Origin: Brevibacillus brevis
GTDB lineage: Bacteria; Bacillota; Bacilli; Brevibacillales; Brevibacillaceae
NCBI RefSeq assembly: GCF_900637055.1
Contig: NZ_LR134338.1
Span: 2,552,001-2,616,000 of the forward strand
Length of the DNA: 64,000 bases
Reading direction: 5' to 3'
Shown here one piece after another: positions 41,084 to 51,656 of this stretch. A program made the translations under genes and the position numbers. The notes beneath the pieces are model-generated. The model was not told the DNA's origin. It saw nothing but the letters and a program-made list of their open reading frames with translations, and made no database searches. Positions within the stretch are counted from its first letter, which is position 1, and each line of letters starts with the position of its first letter.

Positions 41084-41569
41084 ATGGAAATATTTTTGTG
41101 GGTCGTGGTTGTGTTATTGTTCTTGCTAAGCATCGCAGGAATTTTTTTACCCGTTTTACCTGATACGATCTTGCTGTGGGCGGGCTTTTTGCTCTATCAC
41201 TTTTTCATTGCAGATCCGGGAGCGGGATTGCCGGCATCCTTTTGGTGGGGAATGGTCGTTCTAAGCATTCTGCTTTACGGTGCTGACTTACTGACGAACA
41301 TGTACTTCGTGAAAAGGTACGGGGGGTCCAAGTGGTCGTCCGTTGCGGCTGTGGTCGGAATTATCCTCGGGATTTTCGTTTTCCCACCGTTTGGTATGCT
41401 GATCTTGCCGTTCGTATTTGTCGTTCTGGTAGAACTGATGGTACAGAAGCAGTCAATGGAGCGAGCAGTGAAAGCGGGCGTAGGCTCACTGATCGGATTT
41501 TTGGGCAGTGCGGTCGTAAAAGTCATTTTGCAAGTTACGATGATCATCTGGTTTTTTATCGCCAGATAA
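41084..41569 (+). CDS. DUF456 membrane protein
   Basis: The 161-residue protein has about five hydrophobic segments, beginning with IFLWVVVVLLFLLSIAGIFLPVLPDTILLWAGF. The glycine-rich pattern (VVGIILGIFVFPPFGMLILPFVFVVLVEL and AVKAGVGSLIGFL) is the DUF456 hallmark. The function is unknown. It stands alone behind GGGAGTG and ends at a bidirectional terminator shared with lexA. Confidence 0.9.
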   Translation: MEIFLWVVVVLLFLLSIAGIFLPVLPDTILLWAGFLLYHFFIADPGAGLPASFWWGMVVLSILLYGADLLTNMYFVKRYGGSKWSSVAAVVGIILGIFVFPPFGMLILPFVFVVLVELMVQKQSMERAVKAGVGSLIGFLGSAVVKVILQVTMIIWFFIAR

Positions 41570-41582
41570 CATACAGAAAACG

Positions 41583-41610
41583 AAAAGGACAGCCGAGGCT
41601 GTCCTTTTTT
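41583..41610. terminator. Bidirectional terminator between DUF456 and lexA
   Basis: AAAAGGACAGCC and GGCTGTCCTTTT form a 12-bp stem with a 2-base loop and T runs on both strands. Confidence 0.9.
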
Positions 41611-41619
41611 ACGTGGAAA

Positions 41620-42243
41620 CTAGTGAATGAGTCGATAGACACCGATGACTTTACCGAGAATGGTGACATGTTCCAGAATGATCGGTTCCATCGTGGCATT
41701 TTCCGGTTGGAGACGGAAGTGGTTCTTTTCTTTGAAAAATCTTTTGACGGTGGCTTCGTCTTCTTCTGTCATGGCTACGACAATGTCACCATTGTTCGCT
41801 ACGTGCTGTTGGCGAACAATTACGTAGTCCCCGTCGAGAATCCCGGCATCAATCATACTGTTCCCGGAGACGCGCAGCATATAGACCTTGTCAGAAGTCA
41901 CGATATTATCTGGAAGCGGGAAGTATTCTTCCACATCCTCAATGGCAGTAATCGGTTGTCCAGCGGTTACTTTTCCGATTACTGGCACACGGACGACAGA
42001 GTCTTCGAAATTGTCTTGAAAACGATCTTCATCTGATAGCAATTCGATGGCACGAGGTTTGGTAGGATCTCGACGAATGAGGCCTTTTTTCTCTAAACGT
42101 GCCAAATGCCCATGTACCGTTGAGCTGGAAGCTAGTCCAACAGCTTCTCCAATTTCACGTACAGATGGCGGATATCCTTTATCACGAACTTCCTTTCGTA
42201 TGAACTCGATGATGGCTTGTTGTCTACTCGATAATTTTGACAT
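41620..42243 (-). CDS. lexA: SOS repressor LexA
   Basis: The 207-residue protein has the N-terminal winged helix ([50 protein letters not shown]), the self-cleavage site Ala-Gly in VTAGQP, the catalytic Ser in [12 protein letters not shown] and Lys in EATVKRF. It represses DNA-damage genes and cuts itself when RecA is activated. The divergent yneA gene and three LexA boxes in the shared intergenic region match the B. subtilis arrangement. Confidence 0.98.
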   Translation of the reverse strand: MSKLSSRQQAIIEFIRKEVRDKGYPPSVREIGEAVGLASSSTVHGHLARLEKKGLIRRDPTKPRAIELLSDEDRFQDNFEDSVVRVPVIGKVTAGQPITAIEDVEEYFPLPDNIVTSDKVYMLRVSGNSMIDAGILDGDYVIVRQQHVANNGDIVVAMTEEDEATVKRFFKEKNHFRLQPENATMEPIILEHVTILGKVIGVYRLIH

Positions 42244-42307
42244 AGAAAGACACCCCTGATTTCTCGAACATATTTTCCTATATTATACCATGGGAGCTTG
42301 CGTTCGA

Positions 42308-42389
42308 CAAACATAAGTTCGATTATTTGTTGACATGAACATATGTTCTCATTTATTATGAGGTTACAAGTGATCAGAACGTATGTTTG
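42308..42389. promoter_or_regulatory. Three LexA boxes between lexA and yneA
   Basis: CAAACATAAGTTCG (42308-42321), TGAACATATGTTCT (42336-42349) and AGAACGTATGTTTG (42376-42389) match CGAAC-N4-GTTCG with one or two changes each. The middle box lies between TTGACA (42330-42335) and TATTAT (42354-42359), the likely yneA promoter. The first is placed to control lexA. Confidence 0.9.
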
Positions 42390-42405
42390 TGAGGGGGCCA
42401 TTATC

Positions 42406-42744
42406 ATGAATTCATCGACAGTACGTAATCGTTTCGAGAAAAAAGAAGAACGCCGTGTTCGTTTTGGTATCACGAGAGGACAAGCTCTCTTGTTTCTTAT
42501 TACATTTACTCTCTTTTTTTACTTGTTGACCGAACTAGTGTTTGCTTCTTCGCCAATGGAGGAGCCAAAGGGTAGAGAGGTAACTGTACAATCCGGAGAT
42601 AGCCTATGGTCATTAGCTGTTCAATACAATACAAATCAGCATATGGATGTTCGTGACTATATAATAGAGATTAAGGATGCGAACGGTTTAGAGAGCAACA
42701 GGATTTATCCGGGTCAGACTCTCATCCTTCCTGATACCCCATAA
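42406..42744 (+). CDS. yneA: SOS-induced cell division suppressor YneA
   Basis: ATG 42406 follows GAGGGGGCC. The 112-residue protein has a basic N-terminus, one transmembrane helix (ALLFLITFTLFFYLLTELVFA) and a LysM domain (VTVQSGDSLWSLAVQYN ... IYPGQTLILP). YneA blocks septum formation while DNA damage is repaired. The B. subtilis yneB recombinase gene that normally follows is absent here. Confidence 0.93.
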   Translation: MNSSTVRNRFEKKEERRVRFGITRGQALLFLITFTLFFYLLTELVFASSPMEEPKGREVTVQSGDSLWSLAVQYNTNQHMDVRDYIIEIKDANGLESNRIYPGQTLILPDTP

Positions 42745-42820
42745 GTGTTCGGCTGTCTTGCGGGATCATTCGAATGTGGTATAATGAAGCGGCACTACTA
42801 CAGAGTGGGAGGAACCAGCA

Positions 42821-43018
42821 GTGGTATCTGACGCAGAAATTAAACGCATTAACGAATTGGTCAAAAAATCTCGCGAAGAAGGTTTGACCGAAGAGGAAAA
42901 GCTCGAACAAAAAGCATTGCGCCAAAAGTATATTGACGCCGTTAAGCTTTCATTGAAAGCAAATTTGGACTCCATCCGTTATGTGGAAGACCTTGAAGAA
43001 AATAAGCCAAAACAGTAA
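42821..43018 (+). CDS. ynzC: DUF896 protein YnzC
   Basis: The 65-residue helical protein (KRINELVKKSREEGLTEEEKLEQKALRQKYIDAVKLSLKANLDSI-type sequence) is a standard DUF896 member. GTG 42821 lies 8 bases after GGGAGG. B. subtilis YnzC folds as a helical hairpin of unknown role and its gene follows yneA-yneB; the order is kept here. A hairpin (GACATCCT with AGGGTGTC, about 43041-43075) ends the transcript. Confidence 0.93.
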   Translation: MVSDAEIKRINELVKKSREEGLTEEEKLEQKALRQKYIDAVKLSLKANLDSIRYVEDLEENKPKQ

Positions 43019-43114
43019 GATAACAATTACTGATACGACAGACATCCTCGCTTGAAGCTAGGGTGTCTTTTTCTGTAACATACATACGGTTTTGATAGCC
43101 AAGGAGGGAAAGCG

Positions 43115-43480
43115 ATGGCGTGGATAGCTGTGGCGGTTGGAGGAGCAGTTGGCTCTCTTGTTCGCTACCTATTGTCTTTGCTCGCGAATCAGCCGGGATG
43201 GCCGTGGGGAACCTGGATCGCCAATGTTTGTGGATCTTTGATCATCGGCATCTTGTTCGTGCTGGGGAAAGAACGCGACATTTTATCTCCAACGCTCTAT
43301 CTCTTATTTGCAACGGGTGTCATGGGAGGATTTACGACTTTCTCTAGCTTCTCCTTGGAAGTGGTCTCTTTTTGGGGAGAAGGTCACCTGTTGCGTGGCA
43401 CTTTGTACGCTCTTCTCAGTTTGGGAGTCGGCCTACTCTCTTGTGCGGTTGGAATATGGTTGGCTAGGCAATGGTCCTGA
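43115..43480 (+). CDS. crcB: Fluoride channel CrcB/FluC
   Basis: The 121-residue protein has four transmembrane helices with the family motifs GGAVGSLVRYLLS, GTWIANVCGSLIIG and GGFTTFSSFS (the Phe box and central Na+ site). It forms dual-topology dimers that let fluoride leave the cell. No fluoride riboswitch is recognisable upstream. Many Bacilli carry two adjacent crcB genes; only one is here. Confidence 0.95.
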   Translation: MAWIAVAVGGAVGSLVRYLLSLLANQPGWPWGTWIANVCGSLIIGILFVLGKERDILSPTLYLLFATGVMGGFTTFSSFSLEVVSFWGEGHLLRGTLYALLSLGVGLLSCAVGIWLARQWS

Positions 43481-43512
43481 TACGTTCAATGACACGATAC
43501 ATGTGAGGGGGA

Positions 43513-45768
43513 ATGAATGTGAGTACACAGCATCGTGATTATGAATTGGAACAAAAAAAGCTGGATGAAACCATTTCAGCGATCGACGAAGAAATGGAGC
43601 AGCTTCGCAATGATATTCGCGAGGCAACGGATGACTATGTGAAACAGGTCGTGAACTATAAAAAGGCAAAGGATTTGCGCTACCTGGAAGATCAGGGTCG
43701 AGAGAAGCCTTATTTCGGCAGAGTGGATTTCTTGAAGGATGAAATCTACGAGCTGGATCAGGTCTACATAGGAAAACGAGGAATTGTACGCAGCGATACA
43801 TTTGATTCTGTCGTCGTAGATTGGCGTGCGCCTATCGCCGGTCTTTATTACTCTGGTGAGAGCAAAGACGCGTTTTACCGGATGGGACGCGAGATCGTAC
43901 GTGGTGAAGTTCGATTAAAGCGTAATTTTGCGATTGAAGACGGAAAGATCGTCGGCATCTATGATGGAGCGGTAAAAGAAACGATTAACCGCGAAATGGG
44001 GCATCCCGACGAATTTTTGCAAGAGGGCTTCATTGATGAATTTTTGGCAGCCAATCTGAATCAGGCAAACGATAGCAGGCTAAAAGACATCGTCGCTACG
44101 ATTCAATCCGAGCAAAATGATATTATCCGGGCGGAAAAAGAACGGCCCATTGTTGTGCAAGGAGTAGCGGGGAGCGGAAAAACAACCATCGCGCTGCACC
44201 GACTCTCCTATTTGATTTATAACTACCAGGATTCCATGATGTCCAAAAAGTTCATGGTGTTTGCACCTAACCGGATGTTTCTTACCTACATATCCGAGGT
44301 TTTACCTGAGCTGGGAGTCGATGACGTTCAACAGTCTACCTTTGTAGATTGGGCAGCGCGTCTTGTGAAGCCTCTGCTGCCAAAAGGATGGAGAATCGTG
44401 AGTCCAGATAAGCCTCTTCAATTGTTCTTCGAAGAGGGGCAGGATGAGCGCCAGCAAGAAATGACGCGCAACAGGCTTCGCTTCAAAGGATCGCTCGCTT
44501 GTCGAGAGGCGCTTGAGCAGTACATTCGGCATATCGTCGAAACAAGAATCCCTTTTAAGAAGCTCAGCTTTTTATACAACAAAACGAAGCAAGTCTTTTC
44601 CATTCCCGGTGATTTTATTCGTCAGTGCTTCCTGGAGCAATTCGCCAATATGCCGTATCATCGCCGGGTAGAAGCGCTTCGCAAGCATTTGAAACAAGAA
44701 ATGAACAAGCAATTGTTTGCCCATTTGCGAGAGCGAAAAGTCGATTTGGACAAAGAAGGCTTGTACAAATTCGAGAAAATGCTGGAGCAAATACTGGATA
44801 CGTACCTGACTTCGTTTCCAAGACTGGAGATCTTCGCAGCTTATCGCGAGTTGATTGCTGACGAGGAATTGCTGCGCAAGCTCGTACCTGCTGACATTTC
44901 AGACGAAGTTGTTCGTGATGTGACGCAGTCAAGTGCTGCGCTGTTTGCAGAGGAGAGATTGGAACCGGAAGATATCGCGCCATTGCTATATTTGCAGCAT
45001 ATTGTTGAAGGAATGAATAAAGCGGAGCATTTTGATCATACGGTCGTGGATGAGGCACAAGACTTGAGTGCGTTAGAAATAGCCGTGATTGCATTGGCAA
45101 CCAAGCGAAATTCGCTCACGATCGTGGGAGATATTGCGCAAGGCATTCATAGCTATCGGGGGATTCATGCGTGGGAAGAGTTGACGAAGGGGATTTTTGC
45201 ACATCTGTTTCCTTCCTATTATACGTTGTCGCAAAGCTATCGTTCGACAATAGAAATTATGCGCTGTGCCAATGAAGTGTTGCGGCAAATTGAATTGCCA
45301 GAGACGGTATTGGCAAAACCGGTTTTGCGGCATGGTGAAAAACCAATCATGGTCAAGGCTCGTTCACGAGTGCAACTGTGGGAGGACATCTCTTCGCGTG
45401 TGGCTGCCTACCAGTCGGAAGGCTTCAAAACGATTGCGATCGTAGCGAAAACCATTCAAGCCAGTAAAAAAGCACATAAAGGCCTGCAAGACAAGGTCGC
45501 TGATCTGACTCTGTTAGGCAGCAAGGATAACCAATTTCCGGGTGGCGTCACCGTCATGCCTGCTTTTTTAACGAAAGGCTTGCAGTTCGATGTGGTCATT
45601 TTACTGGATATAGACGCCTATCAAAATAATGAATGGGACGCAAAATTATTGTATGTCGCCATGACGCGTCCGGTCCATCGACTTGTTTTGACGCAGGTTG
45701 ATGGCGTTTCTTCACCGTTGCTGAAAGATTTACCGATAGAGCTGTACACCATGGCTACTGACGAATAA
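43513..45768 (+). CDS. helD: HelD-type RNA polymerase recycling helicase
   Basis: The 751-residue UvrD-like protein opens with a long coiled coil (LEQKKLDETISAIDEEMEQLRNDIREATDDYVKQ), the secondary-channel arm of HelD. It has Walker A GVAGSGKTTIALHRL near 220, DEAQDLS near 515 and a C-terminal helicase half (TKGLQFDVVILL ... YVAMTRPVHRLVL). HelD removes stalled RNA polymerase from DNA and can give rifampicin tolerance in some species. The ribosome site is GAGGGGGA. Confidence 0.92.
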   Translation: MNVSTQHRDYELEQKKLDETISAIDEEMEQLRNDIREATDDYVKQVVNYKKAKDLRYLEDQGREKPYFGRVDFLKDEIYELDQVYIGKRGIVRSDTFDSVVVDWRAPIAGLYYSGESKDAFYRMGREIVRGEVRLKRNFAIEDGKIVGIYDGAVKETINREMGHPDEFLQEGFIDEFLAANLNQANDSRLKDIVATIQSEQNDIIRAEKERPIVVQGVAGSGKTTIALHRLSYLIYNYQDSMMSKKFMVFAPNRMFLTYISEVLPELGVDDVQQSTFVDWAARLVKPLLPKGWRIVSPDKPLQLFFEEGQDERQQEMTRNRLRFKGSLACREALEQYIRHIVETRIPFKKLSFLYNKTKQVFSIPGDFIRQCFLEQFANMPYHRRVEALRKHLKQEMNKQLFAHLRERKVDLDKEGLYKFEKMLEQILDTYLTSFPRLEIFAAYRELIADEELLRKLVPADISDEVVRDVTQSSAALFAEERLEPEDIAPLLYLQHIVEGMNKAEHFDHTVVDEAQDLSALEIAVIALATKRNSLTIVGDIAQGIHSYRGIHAWEELTKGIFAHLFPSYYTLSQSYRSTIEIMRCANEVLRQIELPETVLAKPVLRHGEKPIMVKARSRVQLWEDISSRVAAYQSEGFKTIAIVAKTIQASKKAHKGLQDKVADLTLLGSKDNQFPGGVTVMPAFLTKGLQFDVVILLDIDAYQNNEWDAKLLYVAMTRPVHRLVLTQVDGVSSPLLKDLPIELYTMATDE

Positions 45769-45786
45769 GAAACGAATTATCAAAGA

Positions 45787-45817
45787 AAACCCTCTGCCTG
45801 TAAAAAGCAGAGGGTTT
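45787..45817. terminator. Bidirectional terminator between helD and the IscA-like gene
   Basis: AAACCCTCTGC and GCAGAGGGTTT form an 11-bp stem in the gap between the two converging genes. Confidence 0.85.
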
Positions 45818-45830
45818 ATCTGTATCATGC

Positions 45831-46133
45831 TTAGTGGTCGCCTGTGTTACCTTTAGAAGGGTTGGTAATAACAAAACCTTCTTGCGGCAAGAAGAGGTAA
45901 TCAATGACGACGCCATCTAGCAATGGCTCATCCTTTTTCACGATCACATCGATCTCTTTGTCTGTCGAGATCACAACATCTTCTTCTGTTGGCTTGTCCA
46001 GAGCGAGTCCGTAGTGTGCATGATCACCGTGAGCGTGAGTGATATAAACGCGCAGTTTCAATTCTTTGTCTTCTTCTTGCTCGATGATTGGAGCCAATTG
46101 CTTGGCAGCGTTACGCGTGATTTTTAGTTTCAC
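45831..46133 (-). CDS. HesB/IscA-like fold protein without conserved cysteines
   Basis: The 100-residue protein follows the HesB/IscA fold (ITRNAAKQLAPIIEQEEDKELKLRVYITHAHGDHAHYGLALDKPTEEDVVI-type sequence, then IDYLFLPQEGFVITNPS). The three cysteines that bind Fe-S clusters in IscA are all absent. A His-rich run THAHGDHAHYG replaces the first Cys region and the C-terminal CGC is replaced by GNTGDH. It may bind another metal or serve structurally. B. subtilis has similar Cys-poor HesB-like proteins of unknown role. Confidence 0.8.
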   Translation of the reverse strand: MKLKITRNAAKQLAPIIEQEEDKELKLRVYITHAHGDHAHYGLALDKPTEEDVVISTDKEIDVIVKKDEPLLDGVVIDYLFLPQEGFVITNPSKGNTGDH

Positions 46134-46257
46134 AGGTCAAATCCCCTAACTGTATGTAAGTTACCCCTTCATCTTAGCAAGAGGGAATTCAGGATGCAAT
46201 GTTGAAAGTGTTACGACATGTCTAGAGAATGACAACAGGGAGGAAGGAGAGTCATCT

Positions 46258-47283
46258 ATGAAAATCGATTTGCGCAGCGATACCATTACCAAACCAACCG
46301 AGGAGATGCTTCGAGCAATGGCGGAAGCGGAGGTTGGTGATGATGTTTACCGGGAGGACCCAACTGTCAATCGTTTGGAAGCGATCGCGGCTGAAATACT
46401 CGGAAAGGAAGCAGCCCTGTTCGTAACAAGTGGAACGCAAGGCAATCAAGTGGCTGTTTTGACGCATTGTGTCAACGGAGACGAGGTCATTGCGGAAGCG
46501 GATTCGCACATTTTTTACTATGAAGGCGGCGCTATGTCGGCATTGGCTGGCGTGCAGACACGGACACTGGTTGGCGAACGTGGTGCTTTGCGTGCAGAGG
46601 ATGTGGAGAGGGCGATTCGGGGCAACAATATCCATTTTCCTCGCACAAAATTGATCTGTCTCGAAAATACACATAATCGCGCTGGCGGGGCGGTAATCTC
46701 TGTCGCGCAAATGAAGAGTGTCTATGATATCGCACAAAAATACAGTATTCCCGTTCATTTGGACGGTGCCCGTCTCTTCAATGCGGCTGTGGCCCAAGGT
46801 GTTGCAGTCAGTGAGCTAAGCGCTTTTGCCGATACCGTTCAGATTTGCTTGTCCAAAGGGCTTAGTGCTCCAGTTGGTTCTATTTTGGCTGGTGATCGTG
46901 CGTTTATCGAAGAAGCGAGATGGTGGAGAAAAAAATTAGGAGGCGGGCTGCGCCAGGCAGGGTATTTGGCAGCACCGGGCATCATCGCTCTGACTCAAAT
47001 GACTGAACGATTGGCCGAAGACCATGAACGGGCACAGCAATTGGCAAAAGGCTTGCGCCAGCTATCGCTCCAGGTCGAGCAAGTCGAGACGAATATCGTA
47101 CTCGTGAATACGGACTCGATTGGACAAACAGCTGTCGCCTTCTTGGAACGATTGGAGGAAAAAGGAGTGCTCGCTGTTGATTTTGACGAGTATGTCATTC
47201 GCTTTACGACGCATCGACACATTCGTGATCAACATATCAACACCGTTGTGGAAGCAGTCGAGCAATTATTGGAAACGGTGTAA
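46258..47283 (+). CDS. ltaE: Low-specificity L-threonine aldolase
   Basis: The 341-residue PLP enzyme cleaves threonine and allo-threonine to glycine and acetaldehyde. Motifs: IDLRSDTITKPTEEM at the start, GDDVYREDPTVNRLE, SGTQGNQVA, HLDGARLFNAAVA with the PLP-binding Asp and Arg, and LSKGLSAPVGS with the Schiff-base lysine near residue 199. The length is normal. GGAGGAAGGAGAG precedes ATG 46258. It is transcribed alone. Confidence 0.95.
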   Translation: MKIDLRSDTITKPTEEMLRAMAEAEVGDDVYREDPTVNRLEAIAAEILGKEAALFVTSGTQGNQVAVLTHCVNGDEVIAEADSHIFYYEGGAMSALAGVQTRTLVGERGALRAEDVERAIRGNNIHFPRTKLICLENTHNRAGGAVISVAQMKSVYDIAQKYSIPVHLDGARLFNAAVAQGVAVSELSAFADTVQICLSKGLSAPVGSILAGDRAFIEEARWWRKKLGGGLRQAGYLAAPGIIALTQMTERLAEDHERAQQLAKGLRQLSLQVEQVETNIVLVNTDSIGQTAVAFLERLEEKGVLAVDFDEYVIRFTTHRHIRDQHINTVVEAVEQLLETV

Positions 47284-47300
47284 TTGTTTCAATGGGTTGT

Positions 47301-47331
47301 AGCCAGTCGAAGGGAAGGCTGGCTTTTTTCT
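47301..47331 (+). terminator. ltaE terminator
   Basis: AGCCAG (47301-47306) pairs with CTGGCT (47319-47324), followed by TTTTT. Confidence 0.65.
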
Positions 47332-47513
47332 TTGCCTCAAAAATAGATTCTAAATAGTTAGACAATTTGTACAAAATAAGAGTCTCTACACGATCTGTTT
47401 TTCGCCATTCCGTCTGATTTGTTTCGTCTACACTTGCGCTATCATGGTAGTGTGATAAAGCGATAACGTTTACTGGTGGATGGAATCGAATGGAATCAAG
47501 GGGGATGGTCTCG

Positions 47514-49157
47514 ATGAGAAAGAGGATGAGCTTCATTTTCAGCTGTTTCTTGCTACTTCAAGTTTTAGCAGGATGTAGTACAAGTGAAACGGCTGTACCT
47601 AACAAACCGAATGATCTGGCATCTCAACCAACGCAGCCAACGGGGAAAGAGATGGTCTTGAATTGGAACGCAGACGGTGGAGAGCCTCCGACAGCAGATC
47701 CCGGACTTGCTTCCGATGGCACTTCCTTTGATGTCATTACTGCCTGTTTTGAAGGACTGACCCGCTATGGACCGGATGGGAAAATAGCCAACGCGATTGC
47801 CGACAGCTATACAGTATCCGAGGATTTGACGACGTACACGTTCAAATTGAAAACGAATGCGCTATGGAGCAACGGAGATTCGGTAACCGCCCATGATTTT
47901 GAGTTTGCCTGGAAAAGAAATCTCGATCCGAAGACAGCATCCGAATATGCCTATATGCTTTATTTCATTAAAGGAGCAGAGGAGTTCAACACAGGGAAAG
48001 GATCGCATGAAGACGTAGGGGTCAAAGCGCTAGACGATTTTACACTAGAGGTCAAGCTCAATTCGCCAGCTCCGTTTTTTTACGAGCTGACAGCTTTCCC
48101 GACATTGTTTCCTTTACATAAAAAGACCTTGGAGGCACATCCGGACTGGGCAGCGTCTCCAGACAACTACGTGGGCAACGGCCCATTCAAAATGGAGCTG
48201 TGGGAGCATAAAAACAAATTGGTTCTTGTGAAAAACGAGAAGTATCATGACAAAGATGCTGTAAAACTCGACAAGATCGTCTGGAGCATGATTACCGATA
48301 CCAACACCGCTCAAGCGTTGTTTGATTCTGGTGATTTGGATTGGGGAGGGCATCCAACCTATGTGTTGCCCGTCGATGTGATCCCCGCTTTGCAGGATGA
48401 AGGAAAAGTCGTAATGGCGCCGTATCCGAATACTGTTGCCGTCACCTTTAATACAACCATGCCCCCTTTTACGAATAAAAAGATTCGACAAGCCTTCTCG
48501 TATTCGATCCAACGGCAGCCTCTCGTAGACGGAATCGTGCAGACAGGGGTGCCTGCGGCTTTTGCATGGGTTCCGCCCTCTATGCAACTCAGCGGAAATG
48601 ACTATTTTCAAGAGGATGTAGACAAAGCCAAGCAGTTATTGGCTGAAGGGTTGAAGGAGCTGGGGCTTTCGACGATGCCTGAAGTGACATTCACATATGG
48701 TTCAGGTGACGATCGTCAGAAAAAGCTGGCGGAAGCTCTTCAGGATCAATGGAAAAGAAGTCTAGGTGTTGATGTGAAAATCAGTGGCTTGGAGGAAAAA
48801 GTATTTTTACAAAACAAGCGCTCCAAAAACTATCAGTTTGCCTACCGAAATTGGGGTGCTGATTTTAACGACCCCATCAATTTCCTGGAAATTTTCAAGG
48901 ACAAAACAGTGGGGACGAATGACGCTGCTTGGGAAAACAACAGATACCGGGAGCTAATCGTCCAGAGTTACTTGGAAAAAGATCCGACGAAGCGTAATGC
49001 GATCATGCGTGAGGCTGAGACTATCTTAATGGAGGAAATGCCGATTGCTCCTGTGTATTATGGCGCAAGACCCTATATAAAAAATGACAAAGTCAAAGGG
49101 TTTTTGATCAACCCGTTTGGTGGTAGAGATTTTAAATATACAACCGTCGAACAATAA
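47514..49157 (+). CDS. Oligopeptide ABC transporter substrate-binding lipoprotein (OppA/DppE type)
   Basis: ATG 47514 follows AAGGGGG by 9 bases. The 547-residue protein has a lipoprotein signal with lipobox LAGC and the SBP_bac_5 fold: VLNWNADGGEPPTADPGLASDGTSFDV, NALWSNGDSVTAHDFEFAWKRNLDP, YVGNGPFKM and KIRQAFSYSIQRQPLV. It captures peptides outside the membrane. No permease genes are adjacent, so it depends on a transporter coded elsewhere. Confidence 0.95.
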   Translation: MRKRMSFIFSCFLLLQVLAGCSTSETAVPNKPNDLASQPTQPTGKEMVLNWNADGGEPPTADPGLASDGTSFDVITACFEGLTRYGPDGKIANAIADSYTVSEDLTTYTFKLKTNALWSNGDSVTAHDFEFAWKRNLDPKTASEYAYMLYFIKGAEEFNTGKGSHEDVGVKALDDFTLEVKLNSPAPFFYELTAFPTLFPLHKKTLEAHPDWAASPDNYVGNGPFKMELWEHKNKLVLVKNEKYHDKDAVKLDKIVWSMITDTNTAQALFDSGDLDWGGHPTYVLPVDVIPALQDEGKVVMAPYPNTVAVTFNTTMPPFTNKKIRQAFSYSIQRQPLVDGIVQTGVPAAFAWVPPSMQLSGNDYFQEDVDKAKQLLAEGLKELGLSTMPEVTFTYGSGDDRQKKLAEALQDQWKRSLGVDVKISGLEEKVFLQNKRSKNYQFAYRNWGADFNDPINFLEIFKDKTVGTNDAAWENNRYRELIVQSYLEKDPTKRNAIMREAETILMEEMPIAPVYYGARPYIKNDKVKGFLINPFGGRDFKYTTVEQ

Positions 49158-49172
49158 ATAAAGACGTGTAAA

Positions 49173-49218
49173 AGTCTTGCCGTGTCCGGAAAATGGGAGA
49201 GCGGCAAGGCTTTTTTTT
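49173..49218 (+). terminator. Terminator of the OppA-like gene
   Basis: AGTCTTGCCG pairs with CGGCAAGGCT, followed by eight T. Confidence 0.85.
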
Positions 49219-49309
49219 GGTTCCATTCGGTTGACTCACTTGTGTGTGTAATTCAGACCCGCCAATGAAATACTATAGCTATCCAACATAGGGGAAAAGA
49301 GGGATGGAT

Positions 49310-49501
49310 ATGATCTCGGCTAAAGAGCGAGAACGCATTCTCAATCAAATGAAACGGGACGAGAGCAAGATTGTCAACATCGTTCTAAACGACGCCAATC
49401 AGGTTGCGGGCGAAATTGAAAAAGCCAACCACCAAGGTATTTTCCTGGTGGATGGCCGGTATTACGGGTACGAGGACATCAAAGAAATCAATGGCTCGTA
49501 A
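49310..49501 (+). CDS. Small conserved-looking protein, unknown
   Basis: ATG 49310 is preferred over ATG 49304 because it lies 6 bases after AGAGGG. The 63-residue product begins with a charged helix (SAKERERILNQMKRDESK) and ends in a small-barrel-like part (VNIVLNDANQVAGEIEKANHQGIFLVDGRYYGYEDIKEI) resembling YolD/Sm-like barrels by its strand pattern. I do not recognise a family. The gene is monocistronic. Confidence 0.6.
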   Translation: MISAKERERILNQMKRDESKIVNIVLNDANQVAGEIEKANHQGIFLVDGRYYGYEDIKEINGS

Positions 49502-49504
49502 TGG

Positions 49505-50239
49505 TTACAGACGGGGAGGTGGGAAGAAGTAACGCAAGGCGTCAGGCAGCTCTTTTTGCCACAAACCCCAGACGTGATTCCCTGGTTTTTCTCGGTAGGA
49601 CAAGGTTGCTTGCTTGTCCTCCAGAATCTGTTTTGCCTCGCGATTCCATTGCACGAAATCGAAGGTACCCGCACTTGTTTCCACAGCTGTCTCATCGAGG
49701 CCAACGACCATCCAGATTCGCAGCCAAGATAGACTGGACTGATTCAAAAGCGGGTCGAGTGTCGTTTGGAAAAAAGCCCCGGACAGCGCGAGTACCTGTG
49801 GAAAGAGGTCGGGGTGCTCCAATGCGAGATGCAAAGAAACGGTTCCACCCAAAGAGTCTCCTGCCAGTATGCGTGAACCGGGATCACGGCGTACAGGATA
49901 GCGCTCCTCTATGTAAGGAATCAGCTCTTCGGTGAAAAAACGCTGATAGGCTGCGTTTCTCGACCCAGACGGAGAATACTCGCTCGTGCGCTTGTTGCGA
50001 TCGACTGAGACACCGACGACGATGTAGGGTTCGATACCTTCTTCCAGAATCAATTGATTGGAGATGGTTGCGATTCGCCCCATCGTAAAAAAGTCGTTCC
50101 CATCCTGACAATACACAACAGGGTAAGAAAGAAGCTCATTGTACCCCGGCGGTAGGTATACTTTGACCGAGCGGGGAGTGTCCACGTGGATGCTGGGCAC
50201 TTCTTCTTTCATTATGGTTCGCTTTACATAGTCAGACAT
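49505..50239 (-). CDS. Alpha/beta-hydrolase, enterochelin-esterase-like (esterase D family)
   Basis: The 244-residue protein has the nucleophile elbow GDSLGG near residue 129, after the YLPPGYNELLSYPVVYCQDGND opening typical of Fes/EsterD-like enzymes. VGLDE near 195 and a His in GNHVWG near 222 complete the triad. No signal peptide is present, so it is cytoplasmic, where Fes-type enzymes open ferric siderophores. The actual ester is unknown. Confidence 0.88.
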   Translation of the reverse strand: MSDYVKRTIMKEEVPSIHVDTPRSVKVYLPPGYNELLSYPVVYCQDGNDFFTMGRIATISNQLILEEGIEPYIVVGVSVDRNKRTSEYSPSGSRNAAYQRFFTEELIPYIEERYPVRRDPGSRILAGDSLGGTVSLHLALEHPDLFPQVLALSGAFFQTTLDPLLNQSSLSWLRIWMVVGLDETAVETSAGTFDFVQWNREAKQILEDKQATLSYREKPGNHVWGLWQKELPDALRYFFPPPRL

Positions 50240-50279
50240 CGATTCACACTCCCTGTTTGCTCAAATGAAAAACTAAGCC

Positions 50280-51653
<1,374 letters not shown>

Positions 51654-51656
51654 GCC

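Noticed and set aside
43081..43114. Fluoride riboswitch before crcB
   Set aside because: I looked for the conserved crcB-motif core and did not find it; the gap holds only a terminator and the ribosome site.
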